Below are positions 45,803 to 54,168 of a stretch of 64,000 nucleotides of DNA, in pieces (the stretch's first letter is position 1; each line of letters starts with the position of its first letter). Origin of the DNA: Lewinellaceae bacterium (GTDB lineage Bacteria > Bacteroidota > Bacteroidia > Chitinophagales > Saprospiraceae); contig JACJYO010000008.1 of assembly GCA_020636075.1 (NCBI GenBank), positions 124,001 through 188,000 on the forward strand, written 5' to 3'. A model generated the notes under the pieces. The model was not told the DNA's origin, searched no databases, and saw only the letters and a list, made by a program, of their open reading frames with translations. Position numbers and translations under genes: made by a program.

Positions 45803-48663
45803 ATGTCCGAAAAAGCACTCCGACACATACGCGAAAACATTGAGAAACATAAGCGGGGGAAGATGCCCGGAAAATTTAATTTGACCAATTGTGAAATGAC
45901 CCAACTACCGGATGAGATTCGGCAATGTGTTTGGGTGGTGGAGTTGACAATTAACAATAATAAAAATTTAAAAGACATGGTTGGGTTGGCCGATTTAAAA
46001 AATTTGCAACTGCTTGCCTGTGTCAATACCAAGTCAGTGATCTGAGTTCGTTGGCAGAATTGGGTGAATTGAACTATCTTAACTGTAACGAAACCCAAGT
46101 CAGTGATCTGATTCCGTTGGCTGGGTTGATAAACTTGCATCATCTTGACTGTGATAACACCCAAGTCAGTGATCTGATTCCGTTGGCTGGGTTGATAAAC
46201 TTGGAACATCTTGGGTGTCGCTCGACTCAAATCAGTGATCTGTCAACTATCTACAAACTAAAGTGGTTGAGGAACTTTATGTAGGGGGTACTCGGATCAA
46301 GGACATTTCTCCAATTGCAGCACTTTCAAATTTATTAGAATTTTCTTGTTGGCAGACTGCAATAATTGACTTATCACCATTATCAAACTTAAAAGGCTAC
46401 AAAAATTTTGGTGTTGGGGCACCCAAGTCAGTGATCTTAGGCCGTTGGCTGATTTGAAACACCTACAATATTTAAATTGCTCTAGCACCCCAGTCAGTAA
46501 TCTAGAGCCATTGGCTGATTTGAAACACCTTCAATATTTAAACTGCTCTGGTACCCATGTCAGCGACCTAAATGCTTTGTCCAATTTGGATTTGCATCAT
46601 CTTAATTGCCAAAATACTAAACTGAGTGACTTAAGGCCGCTTAAAAAATAAGAGAAAGTGGATATAAGGTTCAGTGGGGTTTTGGCGGTAATATTAATGT
46701 CAGAGACTGCCCCTAACCAACCCGCCTCGCGAAATCGTAGAGCAAGGCAACAAAGCCATCCTCCGCTACTGGGAGCAGATTGAAAAACAAGGTGCCGAAA
46801 CCCTCAACGAAGCCAAACTCATCATCGTCGGCGAAGGCAAAACGGGCAAAACCACCCTGTTCAATAAAGTTTAATCAACCCGGCTTTCGACCTGGAGAAA
46901 ACCCGACCGACGAAACCCACGGCATCAATGTGCACGAAGGCCTGGAAATCGAAGAAGGTTTTCGCGCCAACTTGTGGGATTTCGGCGGACAGGACCTGCA
47001 GTACATGACCCACCAGTTTTTCCTCACCCCGCGGGCACTCTACTTGCTGGTGATGGAGGCCCGTGCCGAAGCGCCTAACCTGCCCTATTGGTTCCGGATC
47101 ATCAGCCTGCTGGGCAAGTATACGGCCGAGGAGAAAGTGTCGCTGCTGCTCGTGCTGAACAAACGGAAAGGCAGCACGGGCCGGCCGCAATACGAGGACT
47201 TGCTGAAAATCTATGTCGACGACTTTGACCTGGAATTTTTCGAAGTGGATTTTGCCGTTAACGACAAGCGCTGGGAAAGCCTGCGCGAAGCCATCGTGCG
47301 GCGGCTACGGGCACTGCCCATTGTCAAAAACAAACTGCCCAAACAGTGGCAACCCATTCGCGAAGCGCTGCGCGGGGAGAGCGAAACACGCCCACACATC
47401 AGCACCGAGCAGTTGCACGAGATCTGCGCAAAATTCAACGTGCCGGAGGAAGAAGATCAATTGCAGATGACCGATTACCTGCATCAACTCGGCTCGCTGC
47501 TGCATTTCCAAAACGACCCGGACTTGCTGACCACGGTTGTCCTGCAGGCCAAATGGGCAGTGGATGGCGTGTATACCACCCTGAAAAGTGAGCCTATCAA
47601 GACCCAGAACGGGAAATTTTTACCCGACGATATTTTTCACATCCTGCGCAGCAACGGCTACAAAAGGCCGATGCCCAGCGTATCCTGAAGCTGATGTCGA
47701 AAAACAACTTTGACATTTGCTACCCCTCCAAAGGCGGAAAACACTATGTAGCGGCGCAGTTGCTGCCCACCGACCGGCCGGCGCAATACACCTGGCATAC
47801 GCGGGCGGGCGCCTTGCAATTCCGGTACCGTTACGCCATTATGCCCAAGGGGCTGATGTCGAGGCTGATTGTCCGCCTGAGCGAGTACATCGAGCGGCTG
47901 GAGGAGACAGAAATCGTATGGCGGAAAGGCGCCATCCTGCGTATTCCGGTCAACAACAGTGTTTGCCGGGTGATGATGGTGGAAGATGAAGACTCCAAAA
48001 GCGGGTTGAAACAAATCGTAGTCGAGGTGATGGAGGACAACGACCTGCGCCCAAACCGGAAATATGCCTTGCAGTTGGTCCGCGATGAGGTTGAATCGCT
48101 GCACCGCCGTTGGTTCCGGAATATTCAATTCGAACAGATTATCCCCTGCAATTGCCGGCAATGTCGGATACGTGAAACGCCGTTCACTTTTGAACTTTCG
48201 GAATTACAGCGGCTGACCAAGGGTATGGCGTTTTGCAATATCCTGGAAGATTTTGTGCCGGTCATCCAATTGTTGGAGGGTGTTTACAAAGAAGACGAAA
48301 TCCGGGCCTTCGCCTTTGGCGCCGACCTGGTCACCGGTCTGAGCAGGAAATGGAACTGCCCAGAATACCGGACATCAATATCAATATTGAAAACAAACCG
48401 CGTATTGCGGTAACCAACCAGAATACCAACATCAACAAAACCGACATTACAGCACTGGAGGAAATGCTCGATCAATTGCCTGCCGATAAAAAGCGGCGTT
48501 GAAAAACTACGTTGAAATGTTGCCCGAGCCCGACAGCCCGGAAGAAAAAAACAGCCTGGGGAAATCAATTTTAAAGTGGCTGGATAAAAACGCGGAGGGC
48601 ATTGCGGTGAATGTTTCGGCGTCGGTGTATTACGATGCGTTGCGGATGTTGTTTGGGTTTTGA
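45803..48663 (+). pseudogene. ROCO protein gene (LRR-Roc-COR), interrupted by about ten frame breaks
   Basis: If the frame is followed across the breaks, one protein of about 950 residues emerges. It has an N-terminal cap (MSEKALRHIREN), about eight 22-residue leucine-rich repeats (to about 46650; TQVSDLIPLAGLINL type, with a 66-base DNA repeat) and a Roc GTPase with GEGKTGKTT (about 46830-46860) and WDFGGQD (about 46977). The COR domain follows (about 47400-48400). Breaks fall near 46030, 46269, 46412, 46645, 46711, 46871, 46900, 47663, 48349 and 48493. Each can be repaired by adding one base, mostly to a short homopolymer. Roco proteins are dimeric GTPases related to LRRK2. Either the gene has decayed or the assembly is wrong here; flanking genes are intact. 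Confidence 0.8.
46093..46224 (+). repeat. Tandem 66-base leucine-rich-repeat units
   Basis: ACCCAAGTCAGTGATCTG begins at 46093 and again exactly 66 bases later at 46159, with the following 27 bases also identical; a third, diverged unit follows. Each unit encodes one 22-residue LRR. Confidence 0.7.
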
Positions 48664-48703
48664 TCCCCTGTTTATCTGGCGTTACCCCTGTATAAGTCGG
48701 CAC

Positions 48704-49510
48704 TCACCCCCCAAACCCATCCCGAACCACCCCAAACGCCCGCTCATAAATCGCCGCATTACAAGCCAGTATTTCTCCACCAAAAACAAAATCCGTCCCG
48801 CCGCGAAAATCACTGATCCGTCCACCGGATTCCTGCACAAGCAGTGCTCCGCCAGCCACGTCCCAGGCATTGAGGCCGTATTCGAAAAACAGGTCGAAGC
48901 GGCCGCAGGCCACCCAGGCCAAATCGAGTGCTGCCGAGCCGTAGCGGCGTACTGCCCGGCCTTCGGCCAGCAGCGTGCGCAGTACTTTGAACCAACCTTC
49001 CGCACGACTGAAGTTGTGGTAGGGAAAACCGGTGGCCACCAGTGCTTCACGCAAGGTTTTGCGTGGGCTGGCATGTACGGGGAGATCATTGCACCAGGCG
49101 CCGCCGTTTTGCCAGGCGAAAAAAAGTTCATCCTTGGGCACGTCGTGGACGATGCCGACCAGCATGTCGGTACCCGAGCGTAAGCCCACACTGATGGAAT
49201 AGTGTGGAAGGCCGTATAAGTAGTTGGTCGTGCCATCGAGCGGATCGATGATCCACTGTAAATCAGCGCTGGCGCCCTGTTCTACAGTTTCTTCTTCTGT
49301 AATAAAAGCGGCTTCCGGCAGCAGGCGGCTCAAGCGCTCCACGAGCATTTCTTCAGCAGTCCGATCGACATAACTAACCAGTCCGTTTAAGTGTTTTTCT
49401 TCCACCTGGCCGGGCTGCACCTGGTGGACGTGTTCGCGCAAAAATGCGGCGACTTCCAGCACCGCCAGGTTGGCGTGCCGGGTAAGTTGTTCTAAATCTC
49501 GATTTGGCAT
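48704..49510 (-). CDS. Inositol monophosphatase-family phosphatase
   Basis: This 268-residue Mg2+-dependent phosphatase of the IMPase/SuhB/CysQ superfamily has metal-site motifs TEEETVEQG (Glu72-Glu73), WIIDPLDGTTNY (Asp89 to Thr94) and WDVAGGALLVQESGG (near 220). These are the complete set of catalytic ligands. Substrates may be inositol monophosphate or a related sugar phosphate; the sequence does not decide this. The start at 49510 is used because the upstream frame consists of inverted-repeat words (CCC/TAC-rich). The broken ROCO gene converges on it. Confidence 0.92.
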   Translation of the reverse strand: MPNRDLEQLTRHANLAVLEVAAFLREHVHQVQPGQVEEKHLNGLVSYVDRTAEEMLVERLSRLLPEAAFITEEETVEQGASADLQWIIDPLDGTTNYLYGLPHYSISVGLRSGTDMLVGIVHDVPKDELFFAWQNGGAWCNDLPVHASPRKTLREALVATGFPYHNFSRAEGWFKVLRTLLAEGRAVRRYGSAALDLAWVACGRFDLFFEYGLNAWDVAGGALLVQESGGRISDFRGGTDFVFGGEILACNAAIYERAFGVVRDGFGG

Positions 49511-49538
49511 AGTGTAAAGGTAAAGCGCATAGGGCGAA

Positions 49539-49611
49539 GGGCATAGGGCGAAGGGCTTAGTTTCCATTTAGTGAAATTTGCTCTGTGCCCTAAGCCCTAA
49601 GCCCTATGCCC
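49539..49611. repeat. Word-repeat inverted repeat (GGGCATAGGGCGAAGGGC type)
   Basis: Arms 49539-49560 and 49590-49611 match at 20 of 22 positions and consist of repeated CTAAGCCC/AGGGCTTAG words; an extra word copy lies just outside at 49526-49538. It ends two bases from the CAP gene stop. Confidence 0.65.
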
Positions 49612-49613
49612 AC

Positions 49614-50105
49614 TCACTTCGCCCCCAAATCCTGCACCCAATACGCGCCGGCTTTCCCGACACCCATATCGCGGAAACCGGGATTCATCAGGTTAGGACA
49701 GTGGTCTTTGCTGGTGCGCCAGGCTTCTACCACGGCCTTGGCAGTGGGGTAACCCATAGCGATATTTTCACCAACCTGCCGCCAGTCGTAGCCGGCATTG
49801 CGGATGCGCTTGGAGAAGCCGGTGCCATCGGGACTGGTATGGTTGAAGTAGCGGCGCTTGTTCATGTCGTCGGCATGATGTTGGGCTACTTTTTCCAGTG
49901 TTTCTTCCCATTGCAGTGCCGGCGCGGCATCGAAACGCTTGCCGCCGGGGCATTTACAGCCGGTGGCACGTAGGGCGTTTACTTCGTCGAGCACGGCTTT
50001 GGCAGTGATCTTGTCGAGTGTAGGCGCTGAAGCCGGGATGGCTGTTTTTTCAGCGCACCAGGTGAGCACAACGGTGCCGGAGAGGAGCAAAAAGAGGATC
50101 TTCAT
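49614..50105 (-). CDS. CAP-domain (SCP/PR-1-like) secreted protein
   Basis: This 163-residue protein has an N-terminal signal (MKILFLLLSGTVVLTWC) and a CAP domain. The family motifs are LDEVNALRATG (helix 1), LEKVAQHHADDMNKRRYFNH (central His cluster), GENIAMGYPTAKAVVEAW and a C-terminal MNPGFRDMGVGKAGAYWVQDLG. Bacterial CAP proteins are extracytoplasmic with poorly defined roles, some binding lipids or peptidoglycan. Cys17 could be a lipidation site but the residues before it are atypical. The gene stands alone. Confidence 0.88.
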   Translation of the reverse strand: MKILFLLLSGTVVLTWCAEKTAIPASAPTLDKITAKAVLDEVNALRATGCKCPGGKRFDAAPALQWEETLEKVAQHHADDMNKRRYFNHTSPDGTGFSKRIRNAGYDWRQVGENIAMGYPTAKAVVEAWRTSKDHCPNLMNPGFRDMGVGKAGAYWVQDLGAK

Positions 50106-50205
50106 AATGGCGAGCTTGTTCTGGTACTAAACGCAAAATAGAGCGGGATCGCTATACATACGCAGAGAAAGACCTGCAGGAACTGCATTTCAGCCACGAA
50201 ACAGG

Positions 50206-50769
50206 CTAACCAAAAACCGGAGCAATATCGAGGTCCAGACCTGGCAAAACTGCCGACTGTACCGTTCCTGCTTCTGCCGCAAAAGCAAATATTTGGTAAC
50301 GTCCTTCCAGAAATTGGTACACCTCGATGGATTGGTTGTTTGGATCAACAATCCAGAATTCCGGCACAGCAAATTTTTCGTACAATTCTTTTTTCTCAAT
50401 CCGGTCGCGTTTGATTGATCCCGGGGAGAGTATCTCAATCAGGATGTCCGGCGCACCCAATACAATCTGTTCCTGCTCGTCGATGATTCCGGTGTTTTCT
50501 TTTCGAATAAAAATGATATCGGGTTGGGGCGCATTGTAGTCATTCAAAACAACATCCAATGGGGCATGAAAAATTTCACCAACAGGATTTTGATCGAGAT
50601 GCTTCAGGAAAGCAGAAATCAGGCGCATCGAAATGCGCTGATGCTGAACAGTTGGGGAGGCTTTTTTCACGAGTTCGCCATTTAGGAGTTCGTATTGGAA
50701 GTTATCGGTATCGTCGAATTCCAGTGCGCGAAATTCCGCGTAGGTCATGTTTTTTGTCAGAACGGTCAT
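50206..50769 (-). CDS. Uma2-family endonuclease-like protein
   Basis: This 187-residue protein of the Uma2 (DUF820) family has a PD-(D/E)XK nuclease fold. It shows NGELVKKASPTVQHQRIS (helix with His), PDIIFIRKEN (catalytic Asp), DILIEILSPGS (Glu) and EFWIVDPNNQSIEVY. These families are multi-copy in cyanobacteria and some Bacteroidota and their real substrate is unknown. The start at 50769 gives the normal family N-terminus. No toxin-antitoxin or restriction partner is next to it; radA ends 43 bases upstream on the same strand. Confidence 0.88.
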   Translation of the reverse strand: MTVLTKNMTYAEFRALEFDDTDNFQYELLNGELVKKASPTVQHQRISMRLISAFLKHLDQNPVGEIFHAPLDVVLNDYNAPQPDIIFIRKENTGIIDEQEQIVLGAPDILIEILSPGSIKRDRIEKKELYEKFAVPEFWIVDPNNQSIEVYQFLEGRYQIFAFAAEAGTVQSAVLPGLDLDIAPVFG

Positions 50770-50812
50770 GCTCGGAAAATTTTACGCAAGTTAAATTTTT
50801 TGGGCTAAGCGG

Positions 50813-52192
50813 TCAAACAAACAAGGCCTGTTTCAACTCCTCCACCTTCCCAAGTGCAACCACCCGGATCTTATATTTCTTCAGATTGAGCCCTTTCGTG
50901 CCGTATTTTGAAATGTAAATTTCTTCAAAGCCCAGGCGGTCAGCCTCGGCGATACGCTGCTCCACCCGGCTCACACTGCGGATTTCTCCGCTCAAACCCA
51001 CCTCGCCGGCAAAGCACACATTGGACGGGATGCTCACATCGAGCAGCGAGGATACCAGCGCCGACACGATAGCCAGATCGATGGCCGGGTCGTCGACGCG
51101 GATGCCGCCTGCCAGGTTGAGAAACACGTCGTTCATGCTGAAGTAGTAGCCGCAGCGTTTTTCGAGTACCGCCAGCAGCATTTGCAGGCGGCGCATGTCG
51201 AAGCCGGTGGCTGAGCGCTGCGGGGTACCGTACACCGATTTGCTCACCAGGGCCTGCGTTTCGATCAGCATGGGGCGCATACCTTCCATGGTGGCAGCCA
51301 CAGCACAGCCGCTGAGTTCCTCATCTTTTTGGCTGAGCAGCAGCTCGGAGGGGTTGCTCACCTCGCGCAGGCCGACCGAGCGCATTTCGTAAATGCCCAT
51401 TTCATCGGTGCTGCCGAAGCGGTTTTTTAGCGTACGAAGGATGCGGTAGGTGTTGTGCCGGTCGCCTTCAAACTGGAGCACGCAGTCGACGATGTGTTCC
51501 AGCAGTTTTGGCCCGGCGATATCGCCTTCCTTGTTGATGTGCCCGATGAGAAAAACCGGAATGTTGGTTTCTTTGGCAAAACGCAGCAACTCGGCCGCAC
51601 ACTCGCGCACCTGGGAAATGCCGCCCGGGGCCGAGTCGAGGTGCGGGGTGCTCATGGTCTGGATGGAGTCGACGATGAGCAGTTGCGGCTGCAAGTCCTG
51701 CGCCTGTTTGAGCACCTTGGTCATATTGGTTTCGGTGTAGATGTAGCAGTCGGACTTGCCGCTGGGCAGGCGGTCGGCGCGCATTTTGATCTGCTCGTCG
51801 CTTTCTTCGCCACTTACGTAGAGCACTTTGGCGGGCAGTTGCACCGCTACCTGCAGGAGCAGCGTGCTTTTGCCGATACCCGGCTGCCCGCCGATCAGCA
51901 CCAGCGAACCCGGCACAATACCGCCGCCCAGCACCCGGTTGAGTTCGGCATCGGGCGTGGCCATGCGCTGGGTGGCGCCGGTTTGAATGCTTGCCAGCGG
52001 CGTTGCCTTAGCTAGTTCACCCTTACCGTTGGCCGGCGCCCAGGCGCGTCGTTTTTCTTCGGCGGCTGTTTCTTTCTCAATGATTTCTTCCTGGTAAGTG
52101 TTCCATTCACCGCAGTGCAGGCACTTTCCCATCCATTTCGGGGAGGAGGCGCCGCAGTTGGAGCAGAAAAAGATTGTTTTTGCTTTTGCCAT
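50813..52192 (-). CDS. radA: DNA repair protein RadA (Sms)
   Basis: RadA is a RecA-like ATPase/helicase that promotes branch migration and recombinational repair in the cytoplasm. The 459 residues include the N-terminal C4 zinc finger (CSNCG ... CLHCG, residues 10-27), Walker A GGQPGIGKST (101-110), the RadA-specific KNRFG motif and a Lon-like C-terminal domain. All diagnostic motifs are present. The start at 52192 begins at the zinc finger. The gene diverges from the GNAT-nitrilase gene across about 275 bases. Confidence 0.97.
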   Translation of the reverse strand: MAKAKTIFFCSNCGASSPKWMGKCLHCGEWNTYQEEIIEKETAAEEKRRAWAPANGKGELAKATPLASIQTGATQRMATPDAELNRVLGGGIVPGSLVLIGGQPGIGKSTLLLQVAVQLPAKVLYVSGEESDEQIKMRADRLPSGKSDCYIYTETNMTKVLKQAQDLQPQLLIVDSIQTMSTPHLDSAPGGISQVRECAAELLRFAKETNIPVFLIGHINKEGDIAGPKLLEHIVDCVLQFEGDRHNTYRILRTLKNRFGSTDEMGIYEMRSVGLREVSNPSELLLSQKDEELSGCAVAATMEGMRPMLIETQALVSKSVYGTPQRSATGFDMRRLQMLLAVLEKRCGYYFSMNDVFLNLAGGIRVDDPAIDLAIVSALVSSLLDVSIPSNVCFAGEVGLSGEIRSVSRVEQRIAEADRLGFEEIYISKYGTKGLNLKKYKIRVVALGKVEELKQALFV

Positions 52193-52356
52193 GTTGAGCG
52201 TGCGCGGTTGATTGCAGCGCAAGTTGTTTTTAAGCGTATGGTGGATCAGGGGAGAATCTTCCCAACGCACTCCAATTTTTTATTTTAAAAGTCAAGCAAA
52301 AGTAAAACAAAAAATTTTATAAAAAGCATTGGCTCGGGACCACGCTTAAATTTTTG

Positions 52357-52364
52357 TAAATTTG
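52357..52364 (+). promoter_or_regulatory. -7 box (TAAATTTG) for the GNAT-nitrilase gene
   Basis: TAAATTTG matches TAnnTTTG and lies 104 bases before the start codon, leaving room for the leader hairpin at 52402. Confidence 0.45.
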
Positions 52365-52401
52365 TGAAAACAGCATTTTCAACTCATAAAACCAAACAAT
52401 G

Positions 52402-52430
52402 CCTTTCCCTGGCCGTTAATTAGGGAAAGG
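52402..52430 (+). promoter_or_regulatory. Leader hairpin CCTTTCCCT / AGGGAAAGG
   Basis: Perfect 9-base arms with an 11-base loop lie inside the presumed 5' leader, 38 bases before the ATG at 52469. No T-tract follows directly, so it may affect translation or mRNA stability rather than termination. Confidence 0.4.
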
Positions 52431-52468
52431 GTCTTGCCTTGTTTCAATCCGTTTACGCAAATATTTTT

Positions 52469-54013
52469 ATGGAAAAAGTTTCAATTACCACCCTGCAACC
52501 CAAACACTATAAAGAACTGCTGGAAGCCATGAAGGCAGCCTATCCGAACTGGTCGGGCTCCTACTGGCAACGCGGCACAATAGAACAACTGCTCAAAATT
52601 TTTCCCGAAGGGCAGTATGTTGCCCTGGTCGACGATAAGGTGGTTGGATGCGCATTGTCGATTATTGTGGATTACGATAAGTTTGGCGACAATCATACCT
52701 ACAAGCAGATCACCGGCAATTATAATTTCACAACCCACGATCCTGAAGGTGACGTGCTGTATGGCATCGAGGTATTTATCGACCCCGAGTTCCGTGGCTT
52801 ACGCCTGGGCCGCCGTTTGTACGATGCCCGGAAAGAGCTGTGCGAACACCTGAACCTTCGGGCAATCGTTTTTGGCGGCCGTATTCCAAATTACCACAAT
52901 TACGCCGAAAAGATGACGCCGCGGGAATATATCAGCCGCGTACGCATGAAGAAAATTCACGACCCGGTGCTGAACTTCCAGCTGTCCAATGATTTTCACG
53001 TGAAAAAAATCCTGCGCAACTACATGCCCGATGATGAGCAATCGCAGGAACACGCCACGCTTTTACAATGGGACAATATTTATTACCAGGAAGACGACCG
53101 TAAGGTGCCCCGCAAGACCTATGCCCGGCTCGGCCTGGTACAGTGGCAGATGCGGCCTTACCGGAATATCGATGAGTTGTTTATTCAGGCGGAATATTTT
53201 ATCGATATGATCTCCGCCTACAAGGGCGACATTGCGGTATTCCCCGAGTTTTTCAATGCGCCATTAATGGCCGAGCACAACCACCTGCGCGAATCGGAGG
53301 CGATCCGCATGTTGGCCCGGCATACCGACGAGATCCGCGAGCGCTTTGCCGAGTTGGCCGTGCGTTACAATGTGAATATCGTGACCGGCAGCCTGCCCGA
53401 AGTACGTGGCGAACGGCTGTACAATACGGGTTATTTCTGCCACCGCAGCGGTGTGGTGGAACGTTATGTGAAAATCCACGTGACCCCGGATGAAACCAAA
53501 TACTGGGCTATCTCCGGTGGAAACAGCTTGCAGGTGTTCGATACCGATGTGGGTAAAGTGGGTGTGCTGATCTGCTACGATTCGGAATTTCCCGAACTGG
53601 GGCGCCTGCTCGCCGACCAGGGCATGCAAATCCTGATTGTGCCCTACCTCACCGATACGCAAAATGCTTACATGCGCGTGCGGCACTGCTCGCAGGCACG
53701 GGCTATTGAAAACGAATGCTACGTGGCCATAACCGGCTCGGTGGGCAACCTGCCGCAGGTGGAAAATATGGACTTGCAATATTCACAGTCGGCAGTGCTG
53801 ACACCCTGCGACTTTGCCTTTCCGTCGAATGGTGTTAAAGCCGAGGCCACACCGAATACCGAAATGGTGTTGATCGCCGATCTCGACATGGAATTGCTCT
53901 CCGAATTGCACCACCATGGCGCTGTGCGCAATTTGCGCGACCGGCGAAAAGATTTTTATACACTGGGCTTCGCCAAACAAAAGAAAGAGACGAAAACGAC
54001 GATAATGACCTGA
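52469..54013 (+). CDS. GNAT acetyltransferase-nitrilase fusion protein
   Basis: This 514-residue protein joins an N-terminal GNAT domain (about 1-190; acetyl-CoA loop RGLRLG at about 108 in EVFIDPEFRGLRLGRR) to a carbon-nitrogen hydrolase domain (about 215-500). The nitrilase triad is visible: Glu in VFPEFF (about 261), Lys in VKIHVTPDE (about 334) and Cys in LICYDSEFPE (about 368). Such fusions are found in several bacterial phyla; a coupled amide hydrolysis and N-acetylation is plausible, but no substrate is known. The ATG at 52469 is chosen over an upstream TTG. The gene stands alone with its own promoter-like box. Confidence 0.9.
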   Translation: MEKVSITTLQPKHYKELLEAMKAAYPNWSGSYWQRGTIEQLLKIFPEGQYVALVDDKVVGCALSIIVDYDKFGDNHTYKQITGNYNFTTHDPEGDVLYGIEVFIDPEFRGLRLGRRLYDARKELCEHLNLRAIVFGGRIPNYHNYAEKMTPREYISRVRMKKIHDPVLNFQLSNDFHVKKILRNYMPDDEQSQEHATLLQWDNIYYQEDDRKVPRKTYARLGLVQWQMRPYRNIDELFIQAEYFIDMISAYKGDIAVFPEFFNAPLMAEHNHLRESEAIRMLARHTDEIRERFAELAVRYNVNIVTGSLPEVRGERLYNTGYFCHRSGVVERYVKIHVTPDETKYWAISGGNSLQVFDTDVGKVGVLICYDSEFPELGRLLADQGMQILIVPYLTDTQNAYMRVRHCSQARAIENECYVAITGSVGNLPQVENMDLQYSQSAVLTPCDFAFPSNGVKAEATPNTEMVLIADLDMELLSELHHHGAVRNLRDRRKDFYTLGFAKQKKETKTTIMT

Positions 54014-54057
54014 GGGCGAATAAGCACTGTCAAATACGCCCGGCGTGGATTTCTTAA

Positions 54058-54120
54058 TCACCACGGAGACACAGAGGGCACGGAGCGTTAAACTCCGTGC
54101 CCTCTGTGTCTCCGTGGTGA
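54058..54120. repeat. Perfect 28-bp inverted repeat (CACGGAGACACAGAGG type)
   Basis: Arms 54058-54085 and 54093-54120 are exact inverse complements around a seven-base loop and consist of CACGGAG/ACACAGAGG words. It lies between the convergent stops at 54013 and 54169. Its outer words match the element at 28440. Confidence 0.8.
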
Positions 54121-54168
54121 ATCCTTTACTACTGTTGCCAAGTGGGGTAATCCACAAGACTCACGGTT

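Noticed and set aside
46093..46224. The 66-bp repeats as a CRISPR array
   Set aside because: The repeats are adjacent with no spacers and are in frame with LRR coding.
45803..48663. Programmed ribosomal frameshifting in the ROCO gene
   Set aside because: Ten successive shifts would be needed, without slippery heptamers and stimulatory structures at most sites; single-base losses are a simpler explanation.
50206..50769. Uma2 gene as part of a toxin-antitoxin or restriction system
   Set aside because: No methylase, antitoxin or specificity subunit is adjacent; the neighbours are radA and a CAP protein.
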